From positions 1 to 64,000 of the forward strand of contig CAKTCK010000002.1 in assembly GCA_934539245.1 (NCBI GenBank): DNA of 64,000 bases, written 5' to 3'. The position numbers and the translations under genes are program-made. Numbering within the stretch: the stretch's first letter is position 1; every line of letters starts with the position of its first letter. The notes under the pieces are model-generated. The model did not search any database. It was given only the letters and a program-made list of their open reading frames with translations, and was not told the DNA's origin. This document shows, piece after piece, positions 41,679 to 49,158 of this stretch. The DNA comes from an uncultured Faecalibacterium sp. Its GTDB lineage: Bacteria; Bacillota; Clostridia; Oscillospirales; Ruminococcaceae.

Positions 41679-42488
41679 TTAAATGTGCAGCACAAAGCGG
41701 TCCTGCGTTTTGCGGAACACCCGCAGCCCCACTACCATGGACAGCACCGCGCAGATGCCGCAGACAAGGAACATATTCAAATCCAGCGGGATGCCCCACA
41801 TCACCGTGCGGCGGAAGCCCGTGATATACCAGTACATGGGGTTCAGCTTGATGATCTGCTGCATATTGAATCCGCCGATGGAAAAGGTCATCTGGGTGGG
41901 GTCGTAGAAGATGGCAGAGAAATACAGCAGCGCGGTGATGAACACACTCCAGATGTGCATGATATCCCGGAAGAACACGGTAGCCGCCGCCAAGAACATA
42001 CTGACCCCGAGGCTGAAAAAGAACAGGGTCACCAGCGGGTACAGCGCTTCGAGAATGGTCAGGTGGAAGGGTGCGCCGGTAAAGATCATGACCAGCAGCA
42101 GCGCCACAAAGCTGAACACGCAGTTCACCATGGCAAAGCAGCATTTTTCCAGCGGAAAGATATACTTGGGGATATACACCTTTTTCAGCAGCGGGGCGGC
42201 GCTGAGCACGCTGCTCATGCTGGTGGAGGTAGCCTCGTTGAAGAAGTTGAACAGCAGCTGACCGCACATCAGAAAGACGGCAAAGTTGTCGATGCCGCTG
42301 CCGCGCATATCCATCAGGCTGCTGAACACCGCCCAGTACACAAGGCACATCAGCAGCGGGTTCAAAACGCTCCACACCACGCCCAGCACGCTGCGGCGGT
42401 ATTTCAGCTTGAAATCACGGCTTACAAGGTTCCACAGCAGATAGCGGTAGCGCCAGAAGCCGTTCCACATTGCTTTGAGTTTTGCCAC
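41679..42488 (-). CDS. Polysaccharide ABC exporter, permease (TagG/Wzm-like)
   Basis: 269 aa with six membrane helices. Begins with a basic amphipathic helix, then DFKLKYRRSVLGVVWSVLNPLLM, the ABC2-type hallmark. A late region reads FFYDPTQM / IIKLNPMYWYITGFRR, as in TagG/Wzm. It moves lipid-linked glycans to the outer face. It lies between rfbC (6 bases) and the ATPase gene (12 bases). Confidence 0.92.
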   Translation of the reverse strand: MAKLKAMWNGFWRYRYLLWNLVSRDFKLKYRRSVLGVVWSVLNPLLMCLVYWAVFSSLMDMRGSGIDNFAVFLMCGQLLFNFFNEATSTSMSSVLSAAPLLKKVYIPKYIFPLEKCCFAMVNCVFSFVALLLVMIFTGAPFHLTILEALYPLVTLFFFSLGVSMFLAAATVFFRDIMHIWSVFITALLYFSAIFYDPTQMTFSIGGFNMQQIIKLNPMYWYITGFRRTVMWGIPLDLNMFLVCGICAVLSMVVGLRVFRKTQDRFVLHI

Positions 42489-42494
42489 GGGCGA

Positions 42495-43061
42495 TCACCA
42501 CTTTTCAAAATATTCGAACTTCTGGGCGGCAAAGGGCTCGTGCAGCTTGTCCTTTGCGCTGGTCTTGTGCTCGCAGCCACAGTCCGGCCACTGCACGTTG
42601 ACGGTGGGGTCGTCGTAGGGGATGCCGCCCTCGCTGGTGGGGTCGTAGACATCGGTGCACTTGTAGCAGAACTCTGCCACATCGCTCAGCACCAGAAAAC
42701 CATGGGCAAAGCCCTCCGGGATATAGAACATCTTCTTGTTGTCCTCGGAAAGGGTCACACCCACCCACTTGCCAAAGGTAGCGCTGTGGGGGCGGCAGTC
42801 CACGGCCACGTCATACACCTCGCCCTTGGTCACGCGCACCAGCTTGCCCTGGGTGTGGTTCTTCTGGAAGTGCAGCCCGCGCAGCACGCCACGGGTGGAG
42901 CGGCTCTGGTTGTCCTGCACAAATTCCTTGTCGATGCCGGCCTCTGCGAACTGGTCCTTCTGGTAGGTCTCCATAAAATAGCCGCGGTCATCGCCGAACA
43001 CCTGCGGCTCAATGACCACCACACCGGGGATCTCGGTCTGCGTAAAAATAAACTTACCCAT
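42495..43061 (-). CDS. rfbC: dTDP-4-dehydrorhamnose 3,5-epimerase
   Basis: 188 aa cupin-fold epimerase. GVVVIEPQVFGDDRGYFMETYQ, QSRSTRGVLRGLHFQ with the catalytic His, the DVAVDCRPHSATFGKWVGV segment, and IPEGFAHGFLVLSD are the family marks. It makes the L-rhamnose precursor, so the exported glycan probably contains rhamnose. The other rhamnose genes (rfbA, B, D) are not in the window. First gene of the operon; a 68-base gap separates it from dacA. Confidence 0.95.
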   Translation of the reverse strand: MGKFIFTQTEIPGVVVIEPQVFGDDRGYFMETYQKDQFAEAGIDKEFVQDNQSRSTRGVLRGLHFQKNHTQGKLVRVTKGEVYDVAVDCRPHSATFGKWVGVTLSEDNKKMFYIPEGFAHGFLVLSDVAEFCYKCTDVYDPTSEGGIPYDDPTVNVQWPDCGCEHKTSAKDKLHEPFAAQKFEYFEKW

Positions 43062-43129
43062 GATATTATACCTCTCTTTTTTCTGAAAGCTTTTTCTTTA
43101 TCTGGAAAAGTCTGGTTTAAAACAGGCTT

Positions 43130-44461
43130 TTACGCTTTGTTGCGGCGTTTTGCCGTTTTGCGGCGCTTTTTCAGGCGGGCGTGCAGACGCAGCACCAGCA
43201 CCGTGACCACGGCCGCACCCACGGTGCAGCCCACCGAGATGCCCGCCAGCAGCCATGCGCTGCTGCCCGGCTCCACATCCTTGGCGGCTTCCAGCGTTGT
43301 GCCGGTGCTCTGCTCCAGCAGTTCCTCCAGTCCGGTGATCTCCGCCTTTACCCGCACGCTGGTGCTCTCCTGCTTTGCGCCGCCGTTCAGGGTGTACACC
43401 GCATACACGGCGGGCTCTGCGCCCAGCAGGTACTGCTCCGGCAGCTCCAAGTCCACGGTCACATCCTGTGCGGACAAGCCCTCTGCCAGCAGCAGCTTCA
43501 CCCCGGGGTCGGTCACGGTGACCGTGCCAAGGCTCTGCCCGCCGCCAGCCACCGGCAGCTGTGCGGTGACTGTGCCGCCGGGCAGCTGGGTGTAGCTTTT
43601 ATAGGTAGCAAAGGCGTAGTCCAGCAGGGTGCGCATATCATTGTATTTATCGGTGCTCAGCTGGCTTTGCATGGTCGTACAGATCAGCCGCACCCCGTCC
43701 TGCTCCGCCAGACAGACATAGCTGTACCGGGCGGTGTTGGTGTAGCCCAGCTTGGAGCCCAGCACACTGCCGATATGGTAGCGGCTGGAACCGATGCGGA
43801 TCTTGTCCTGCTGGGAGAAGTAGCGGGTCACCGGCTGGATGTTGGTGGGCTGCATGGTGTACATCTGGTTGCGGGTGAACACATCCTCAAACCCCGGCTG
43901 CTGCAATGCCCAGCGCAGGATCTGCGCCATATCATAGCAGCTGGTGTAGTGATCCTCATCACTGATGCCGTGGGGGTTTGCAAAGTGGGTGTGGGCAAGC
44001 CCCAGCTCCTCCACCTGCGCATTCATGGCCGCCACGCCGTCCGCGATGGTGCCGCCGCCGAAATATTCTGCCAGCAGGTTGGCGCCGTCGTTGGCGCTTG
44101 CCATCTGGGTGGCATACAGCGCATCCACCAAGGGAACTTCCTCCCCTTCCAGCAGGGCGATATGGCTGGAATCCGTGCCCGCCAGCGAGTAGACATCCTC
44201 GTGGGTCACGGTCAGCTTTACATCGTCCCAGTCCCCCTGTGCCTTCTCACAGGCAAGGCCGAGGGTCATCACCTTGGTAATGGAAGCCGGGTGCAGTTCC
44301 TCGTCCATATTCTGCTGCGCCAGCACAAGGCCGGTGTCTGCATCCACGATGCAGTATGCCCGGGTATTGGCCAGCGTCGGGCCTGCCGCTGCCGCGCCGG
44401 GCACCAGCACAGCGCCTATCAAAAGCAGCACAGTGCACAGTGCTGCGGTAAATTTTTTCAT
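43130..44461 (-). CDS. Serine-type D-Ala-D-Ala carboxypeptidase (peptidase S11, DacA-like)
   Basis: 443 aa. The signal peptide is followed by the penicillin-binding motifs SITK (Ser60, Lys63) and SAN (122-124). The third motif reads KLG (237-239) where KTG is usual. A beta domain follows, then a C-terminal membrane helix (about 400-425) and a very basic cytoplasmic tail, so it is anchored at both function and tail. It trims pentapeptide stems of peptidoglycan. Downstream of dpaB on the same strand, suggesting a spore- or wall-related role like DacF. RBS CGGAGA is modest. Confidence 0.9.
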   Translation of the reverse strand: MKKFTAALCTVLLLIGAVLVPGAAAAGPTLANTRAYCIVDADTGLVLAQQNMDEELHPASITKVMTLGLACEKAQGDWDDVKLTVTHEDVYSLAGTDSSHIALLEGEEVPLVDALYATQMASANDGANLLAEYFGGGTIADGVAAMNAQVEELGLAHTHFANPHGISDEDHYTSCYDMAQILRWALQQPGFEDVFTRNQMYTMQPTNIQPVTRYFSQQDKIRIGSSRYHIGSVLGSKLGYTNTARYSYVCLAEQDGVRLICTTMQSQLSTDKYNDMRTLLDYAFATYKSYTQLPGGTVTAQLPVAGGGQSLGTVTVTDPGVKLLLAEGLSAQDVTVDLELPEQYLLGAEPAVYAVYTLNGGAKQESTSVRVKAEITGLEELLEQSTGTTLEAAKDVEPGSSAWLLAGISVGCTVGAAVVTVLVLRLHARLKKRRKTAKRRNKA

Positions 44462-44542
44462 CTGGTATTCTCCGCTTGTCAGTTTTATGCCAGCAAGGCA
44501 TCATTTGAAGTATACCACATTTTCTCCCCGCTGAAAAGAGAT

Positions 44543-45136
44543 TTACGCATTCCTTTGCCCCAGCAGCACCGGCTGCAGCTGCTCACCCCGCAAGGCGGCG
44601 TCCACGGCGGCGGGCAGCAGGGCAAGGTCTGCTTTCAGGCTCTGAGGCTTGGCAAAGGGGTCATCCTGCCCGTAGGGCACAAAGTAATAGTGCTTGCGCT
44701 GGCACAGCCGCGCCATGTTTTCGCCGGAAGCGCCAAGGCCGTCGTTGGTAGAGACTGCCAGCACCACCGGACTGCCCACCCGCAGCAGGCTTTTGGCGGC
44801 AAGAGTCACCGGCGTATCCGAAAGCCCTGCCGCCAGCCGCGCCAGCGTTGCGCCGGTGCAGGGGGCGACTACCAGCGCCTGCGCCAGCCGCCGGGGGCCC
44901 AGCGGCTCCACCGCCTGCAAGGTATCCAGCACCGGCTGCCCGGTAACGGCCTGCAGGCGCTGCCGCCAGCTTTCCCCTGTGCCGAACCGGGTATCCTGCT
45001 GCGCGGCAAAGCTCATGACGGGCAGCAGCGTCCAGCCCTGTGCCGTCAGCGCCTGCGCCGCGCCCAAGGCGTCCTCCAGCGTGCAAAAGCTGCCGCACAC
45101 CGCAAAGGCAAGACAGCCCTTTTTCTCTGTGGTCAT
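44543..45136 (-). CDS. dpaB: Dipicolinate synthase subunit B
   Basis: 197 aa flavoprotein-fold subunit. Seen: FAVCGSFCTLEDALGAAQAL at the start, LPVMSFAAQQDTRFG, ALVVAPCTGATLARLAAGLSD, STNDGLGASGENMARL and KHYYFVPYGQDDP. With DpaA it converts the lysine-pathway intermediate dihydroxy-tetrahydrodipicolinate to dipicolinate, the spore core chelator. Its ATG overlaps the dpaA stop by 4 bases. A frame extension upstream is simply the dpaA region read out of frame. Confidence 0.92.
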   Translation of the reverse strand: MTTEKKGCLAFAVCGSFCTLEDALGAAQALTAQGWTLLPVMSFAAQQDTRFGTGESWRQRLQAVTGQPVLDTLQAVEPLGPRRLAQALVVAPCTGATLARLAAGLSDTPVTLAAKSLLRVGSPVVLAVSTNDGLGASGENMARLCQRKHYYFVPYGQDDPFAKPQSLKADLALLPAAVDAALRGEQLQPVLLGQRNA

Positions 45137-45927
45137 ACCGTTCCCTCCCGCTCCTGCAATATGGTCTGCACCGTGCGTGCCAGCGCCTCCCCTGCCGTTT
45201 CCGGTGCCCAGACCGTCGGCAGGCTCAGCGCGTGCAGCGCCGTGTGCCCCAGCCGCCGGGCGGCGGCAAAGTCTGTGCCGCCGGGCTTTGAGGCCAGATC
45301 CACGATCAGACACCCCTTCGGCAGCGCTGCCAGCACTGCCGCCGTCAGCACCGGCGCGGGGATGGTGTTCACCACCGTATCAAGGGCGGCAGCTGCGGCG
45401 GCAAGGTCTGTCAGCGGCACCGCCCGCAGACCCAGCTCCTCTGCCATCGCCCGCTGCACCGGGCGGCGTGCCGCCACAGTCACCTGCGCCCCCAGTGCCG
45501 CCAGACGTACCGCCAACGCCCGCCCCACCGGGCCAAAACCCAGCACCAGTACCGCCGCGCCCCACAGGGTACGGCTGCGCCGCTCCAGCAAAATGCCGAT
45601 GCAGCCTTCGGCGGTGGGGATGGCGTTGTACACGGTCAGCTCCGGGCGGGCAAAGTAGTCCACCAGCTCCACCCCCGCCGCCCGGGCAATGGACATTGCA
45701 CTCTCCGTCACCTTACCGCCCAGCGCCAGCGCGCCGGGCTTTGCCGCGTCCAGCAGCTGCGCCAGCGGCAAATCGGCCTGTTCCAGCGGAAGCGGCAGCA
45801 AGATGCAGTCTGCCTGCGGCAGCTGCTGCACGCCGCCCACCGGATACCCTGCCCGCGCCAGTGCACGCCCTGCCGCCGCCTGCCGGGCATCGCTGCCCAC
45901 CACCGCAAACCGCTTTGTCTGCCTCAT
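45133..45927 (-). CDS. dpaA: Dipicolinate synthase subunit A
   Basis: 264 aa, Rossmann-type. N-terminal FAVVGSDARQAAAGRALA, then VLVLGFGPVGRALAVRLAALGA as the NADP-binding loop, VTVAARR, VVNTIPAPVL and GCLIVDLASKPGGTDF. It is shorter than the roughly 300 aa of Bacillus SpoVFA, mainly in the N-terminal half. It provides the reductase/dehydrogenase-like half of dipicolinate synthase. It is followed by dpaB and a DacA-type gene. No strong promoter was identified by eye. Confidence 0.9.
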   Translation of the reverse strand: MRQTKRFAVVGSDARQAAAGRALARAGYPVGGVQQLPQADCILLPLPLEQADLPLAQLLDAAKPGALALGGKVTESAMSIARAAGVELVDYFARPELTVYNAIPTAEGCIGILLERRSRTLWGAAVLVLGFGPVGRALAVRLAALGAQVTVAARRPVQRAMAEELGLRAVPLTDLAAAAAALDTVVNTIPAPVLTAAVLAALPKGCLIVDLASKPGGTDFAAARRLGHTALHALSLPTVWAPETAGEALARTVQTILQEREGTV

Positions 45928-45990
45928 GCTGTCATCTCCCCTTTTCCGCTGTGCGCCATCCTATGCAGGAAGATGAAAATGCGTGAGGGA

Positions 45991-46232
45991 GACGATTTTG
46001 AATGCGCTCCGCGTCTTCCGGGTTGCGGCACCCAGCATCCGCATCGTGCCTTGGGCGGCACTCGCGTCTTGCTGGCCGCTGCCCCAACAACTCCTCCCTG
46101 TTTCCGCCGCTGGCGGCGGTCGTCGTCGTTGCTGCGCATATTCAGCGGAAAGATTATTTTAAATTTCGGGTTTCAGGAAAGTCTGCGGACTTTCCTGAAA
46201 CCCATTTTCACGGGAGGGGTCGTAACGGCAAA
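45991..46232 (+). repeat. Structured intergenic repeat, copy C (with inserted segment)
   Basis: Plus-strand orientation: GACGATTTTGAATGCGCTCC at 45991, CGCATATTCAGCGGAAAG near 46136, ATTTCGGG, then a perfect 16-bp hairpin (46168-46183 with 46188-46203, loop TGCG), CATTTTCACGGGAG and GTCGTAACGGCAAACGGC. About 110 extra bases, GC-rich and partly self-complementary, separate the first two blocks that lie 10 bases apart in copy B. It fills most of the 406-base gap between dpaA and the ECF gene and faces against both. Confidence 0.8.
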
Positions 46233-46333
46233 CGGCATTTCAACAAAAAACTCCCCCGGCGGGTTGCCGGAGGAGCATTCATTTTTCTATTCTAAACACG
46301 GATGCGCCGCCCTGACATGGTGCGCAGCCGGGC

Positions 46334-46933
46334 TTACTTCAGGAACTTTGCCACGGCGCGGGCGACGATGCCGCCCAGAATGCCGGACACCAGAAATTCG
46401 GCAACGCCCTGCACGCCAACCAGCAGCACTACGAACATGAAGGGGTTGGCAGCGCCCTTGACGGACACCAGATTCTGCACATAGTCGCAGCCGTAGAAGG
46501 CCAGCACAATGTAGCCCATGAAGAACAGGGTGTTCAGGGCGGGGGCGGTCATGGCGCTGAGGATGTAGCTCCAGGTGCGGGACTTGTCCAGCTTCCGCAG
46601 TGCCTGGAAGATCAGGCCGCAGCACAGACCCATGAGCACACGCATGCCCACGCACAGGATAAAGGTGTTCAGCGGGCTGACCTGAAACAGTGCGCCGGTC
46701 ATGGCAGAGGCACCGGTGATGGCATCGTAGAAGCTCACAGCGCCGAACACGCCGCCCAGCAGGGCACCCACGGCGGGGCCCATGGTGATGGCGCCCACGG
46801 CGATGGGCAGGGTGAGGAAGCTCATATACAGCGGGCCCACGGGCACACTGCCCAGACCGACAAGCTTCATCACCAGTTCAATGGCCACCAGCAGGGCCAC
46901 ACGAGTCAAGGTCTTCGTATTGGTATTCTTCAT
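46334..46933 (-). CDS. ECF transporter substrate-binding (S) component, possibly for pantothenate
   Basis: 199 aa, about six membrane helices. TRVALLVAIELVMKLVGLGSVPVGPLY-like start with alanine-rich helix 1, LTLPIAVGAITMGPAVGALLGGVFG in the middle, and an N-terminal helix with the small-residue pattern that docks on EcfT. It binds a vitamin and works with a shared ECF ATPase/T module located elsewhere. Type III pantothenate kinase and CoaBC genes lie within 3 kb, hence the pantothenate proposal. Ligand assignment is inference. RBS AGGAGG. Confidence 0.82.
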   Translation of the reverse strand: MKNTNTKTLTRVALLVAIELVMKLVGLGSVPVGPLYMSFLTLPIAVGAITMGPAVGALLGGVFGAVSFYDAITGASAMTGALFQVSPLNTFILCVGMRVLMGLCCGLIFQALRKLDKSRTWSYILSAMTAPALNTLFFMGYIVLAFYGCDYVQNLVSVKGAANPFMFVVLLVGVQGVAEFLVSGILGGIVARAVAKFLK

Positions 46934-47072
46934 AATTCAGTTTTCCTCCTGCTGCCGTTCCGCCCTTTTTGTCGGATACGGCGCAAACCTGCCCGCTCTG
47001 TGCGGGTTTTAGGTGAATATTCAAATCTTTGGAAGCGCGTAGTTGTCAGGGCGTGTTCCAGAGAAAAATGCG

Positions 47073-48056
47073 TTAAAATCTGTCGCCGGGGAAGCGTACC
47101 CCAGCACTGCGGCGCGCCACCGTGAGCACCCGGCTCACCGCGATGCTGGTATCCAGCATGCGGGCGCACAGCTCTTGGTCTCCGGCGGTCATGGCGCGGT
47201 AAAAGGCCTCGAACTCTGCCGCCTGCCGGGGACGGTCCCCGTTCAGGTTATAGTGCTCCTCCTTGCCCTCGTTGGGATGGAAGGTCACGCCGCCGCAGTA
47301 GTTCGGGGTGGATTTTTGCAGGATGTAGCCCTTTGTGCCCTGAATGATGCAGCGGGCAGGGGCTGCGCAGTCCTTGGCGGCAAGGCTTACCGCCTTGAAG
47401 CCGCTGTAATCCATCATCAGCACACCGCTGGTGTCGATATTGCGCTCCATGTTGGCGGCATACACCGCCTTGTTCGGCTCACCAAACAGACCCACGATGT
47501 AGCTGACGTTGTACACGCCCAAATCCATCAGTGCGCCGCCCGCGCACAGAGGGTCGAACACCGGCGGGGTCTGCCCGGCGCAAAAGGCGTCGTACCGGCT
47601 GGAATACTGGCTGAAGCTGCACTGTACCATGCGTACCGTGCCCACCCGGGGCAGCAGCTCCCGGAGTTTGGCGTAGTTGGGCTGGTACTGGGTGGTCATA
47701 GCCTCAAAGAGGAACAGTCGCTTGCGCTGTGCCAGCGCAGCCAGCTCCTCGGTCTCGGCGGCGGTCACCGCCATGGGCTTTTCCACAATGACGTGCTTGC
47801 CCGCCTCCAGCGCCACCCGGGCGTAGCGGGCGTGCTGCAAGTTGGGCACGGCGATGTAGACCACATCCACCCACTGCAAAAGCTCAAAATAATTGGTGGT
47901 GTGCTGCGGGATCTGATATTGTGCACACAGCTCTGCGGCCTTTGCCGCCGAGCGCGGGGTGCTGCACACCGCCTGCACAGTAAACGGCGTGTGCTCCACA
48001 AGCCATGGCAAAAATTCCTGCACGATCTTACCCGTGCCAAGAATGCCCAGTTTCAT
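47073..48056 (-). CDS. Gfo/Idh/MocA-family oxidoreductase
   Basis: 327 aa. N-terminal KLGILGTGKIVQEFLPWL nucleotide-binding fold, VYIAVPNLQHARYARVALEAGKHVIVEKP with the conserved Glu-Lys-Pro, then a beta-sheet substrate domain (GALMDLGVYNVSYIVGLFG). It is an NAD(P)-dependent dehydrogenase of sugars or related compounds; no substrate can be assigned. It starts 27 bases after coaX on the same strand. The 139-base gap to the ECF gene contains an imperfect AAACCCGC/GCGGGCAGGTTT hairpin that may be its terminator. Confidence 0.88.
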   Translation of the reverse strand: MKLGILGTGKIVQEFLPWLVEHTPFTVQAVCSTPRSAAKAAELCAQYQIPQHTTNYFELLQWVDVVYIAVPNLQHARYARVALEAGKHVIVEKPMAVTAAETEELAALAQRKRLFLFEAMTTQYQPNYAKLRELLPRVGTVRMVQCSFSQYSSRYDAFCAGQTPPVFDPLCAGGALMDLGVYNVSYIVGLFGEPNKAVYAANMERNIDTSGVLMMDYSGFKAVSLAAKDCAAPARCIIQGTKGYILQKSTPNYCGGVTFHPNEGKEEHYNLNGDRPRQAAEFEAFYRAMTAGDQELCARMLDTSIAVSRVLTVARRSAGVRFPGDRF

Positions 48057-48083
48057 AATGCTCTCCCTTATCCTCTTGTTCCC

Positions 48084-48974
48084 TCAGCCTACCAGCGCCT
48101 CCGGCTCGCGGCGGGTGCGGCGGTTGGGGTGCGGGTGCTTTGCCCGGGGGCGTCCCTGTTGACCGTAGTGTCTGCCGCCGCCATGGCTGCGGCAGTGCTC
48201 CTGCGGGGCGTTCAGCTGGTACAGCAGTGCCAGCCCCTTCATCAGCAGCTCGGGGTCATAGGTCAGGGGGTGGCGGCACAGCGGGGTGACGTACTTTGCC
48301 AGTCCGCCGGTGACCACCAGCGTAACCGGGCTGCCCAATTCCTCTTCAATGCGCTGCACCATGCCGTCGATGAGCACGGCGGTGCCCAGCACCGAGCCGG
48401 ACAGCATACAACTTTCGGTATTGGTACCGATGGCTTTTTTCGGGGAGCCCAGATGCACCTGCGGCAGCTGGGCGCAGCGTTCGCCCAATGCGCGCAGCCC
48501 GGTGGAAAGGCCGGGGCAGATCACGCCGCCCCGGAATACCCGGTCTTTGTCCACCACATTAAAGGTGGTGGCAGTGCCAAGGTCTACCGTGACGATCGGC
48601 AGCGGAAAGTTTGCCGCCGCATAGGCGGCATCCACCAGCCGGTCCTTGCCCACGGCGCGGGGCTCGTCCACCCCCATGGTCAGCCCGGTGCGGATGTCCG
48701 GCGAAACGATGACCGGCTTTTTGCCGGTGTAGTGGCGGGCGCACTCAGCCAGTGCCCCGGTGATCTGGGGCACTACGCTGGTGAGCACCGCACCCTCAAA
48801 GCGCATGGGACGCTCCGGGTGGCGGCGGTGCGCAAAAATTTTATCCATTTCGGCACGATATTCCGCAGCCGTGCGGGTGCGCACCGTGTCCATGCGCGCC
48901 ACAAAGCATACACGTCCGTCCCGGATGCCCCCAAGGGCGACGGTGGTGTTGCCTATATCAATGGCTAAGATCAT
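48084..48974 (-). CDS. coaX: Type III pantothenate kinase with basic C-terminal extension
   Basis: 296 aa. ASKHA motifs: LAIDIGNTTVALGG (phosphate 1), GVDEPRAVGKDRLVDAAYAA, IVTVDLGTATTFNVVD (phosphate 2) and TGGLAKYV. It phosphorylates pantothenate, the first step of CoA synthesis, and is insensitive to CoA feedback. About 37 extra C-terminal residues after LALLYQLNAP are rich in His, Arg, Gly and Pro and are not usual for CoaX (about 255-260 aa). ATG at 48974 follows AAAAGGAAA; longer in-frame starts have no such site. Divergent from coaBC. Confidence 0.92.
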   Translation of the reverse strand: MILAIDIGNTTVALGGIRDGRVCFVARMDTVRTRTAAEYRAEMDKIFAHRRHPERPMRFEGAVLTSVVPQITGALAECARHYTGKKPVIVSPDIRTGLTMGVDEPRAVGKDRLVDAAYAAANFPLPIVTVDLGTATTFNVVDKDRVFRGGVICPGLSTGLRALGERCAQLPQVHLGSPKKAIGTNTESCMLSGSVLGTAVLIDGMVQRIEEELGSPVTLVVTGGLAKYVTPLCRHPLTYDPELLMKGLALLYQLNAPQEHCRSHGGGRHYGQQGRPRAKHPHPNRRTRREPEALVG

Positions 48975-49032
48975 AATTCTGTTTTCCTTTTCAAAGTAAA
49001 AGAAAAGAACCGGTTTGCTCTTTGTCAAGCGT

Positions 49033-49061
49033 ATTTTACCGCATTTTTGCGCCGGATACAA
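49033..49061 (-). promoter_or_regulatory. Predicted promoter of coaX
   Basis: Minus strand TTGTAT, 17-base spacer, TAAAAT, about 60 bases upstream of the coaX ATG. Confidence 0.6.
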
Positions 49062-49080
49062 GTTCCCGGCAAAGATTTTG

Positions 49081-49109
49081 TTGTGCTGGTGGAAGTTTTG
49101 CATTATACT
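49081..49109 (+). promoter_or_regulatory. Predicted promoter of coaBC
   Basis: TTGTGC, 17-base spacer, TATACT, back to back with the coaX promoter (20 bases apart), so the two CoA genes may be controlled jointly. Confidence 0.68.
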
Positions 49110-49158
49110 AAGGTAAGATATGTGGAAAAGAACTGTTTTTCCGGGAGGTAAACAAACC

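Noticed and set aside
46934..47072. Riboswitch upstream of the ECF gene
   Set aside because: I found no conserved core of the TPP, FMN, cobalamin or other well-known vitamin riboswitches, only one imperfect hairpin.
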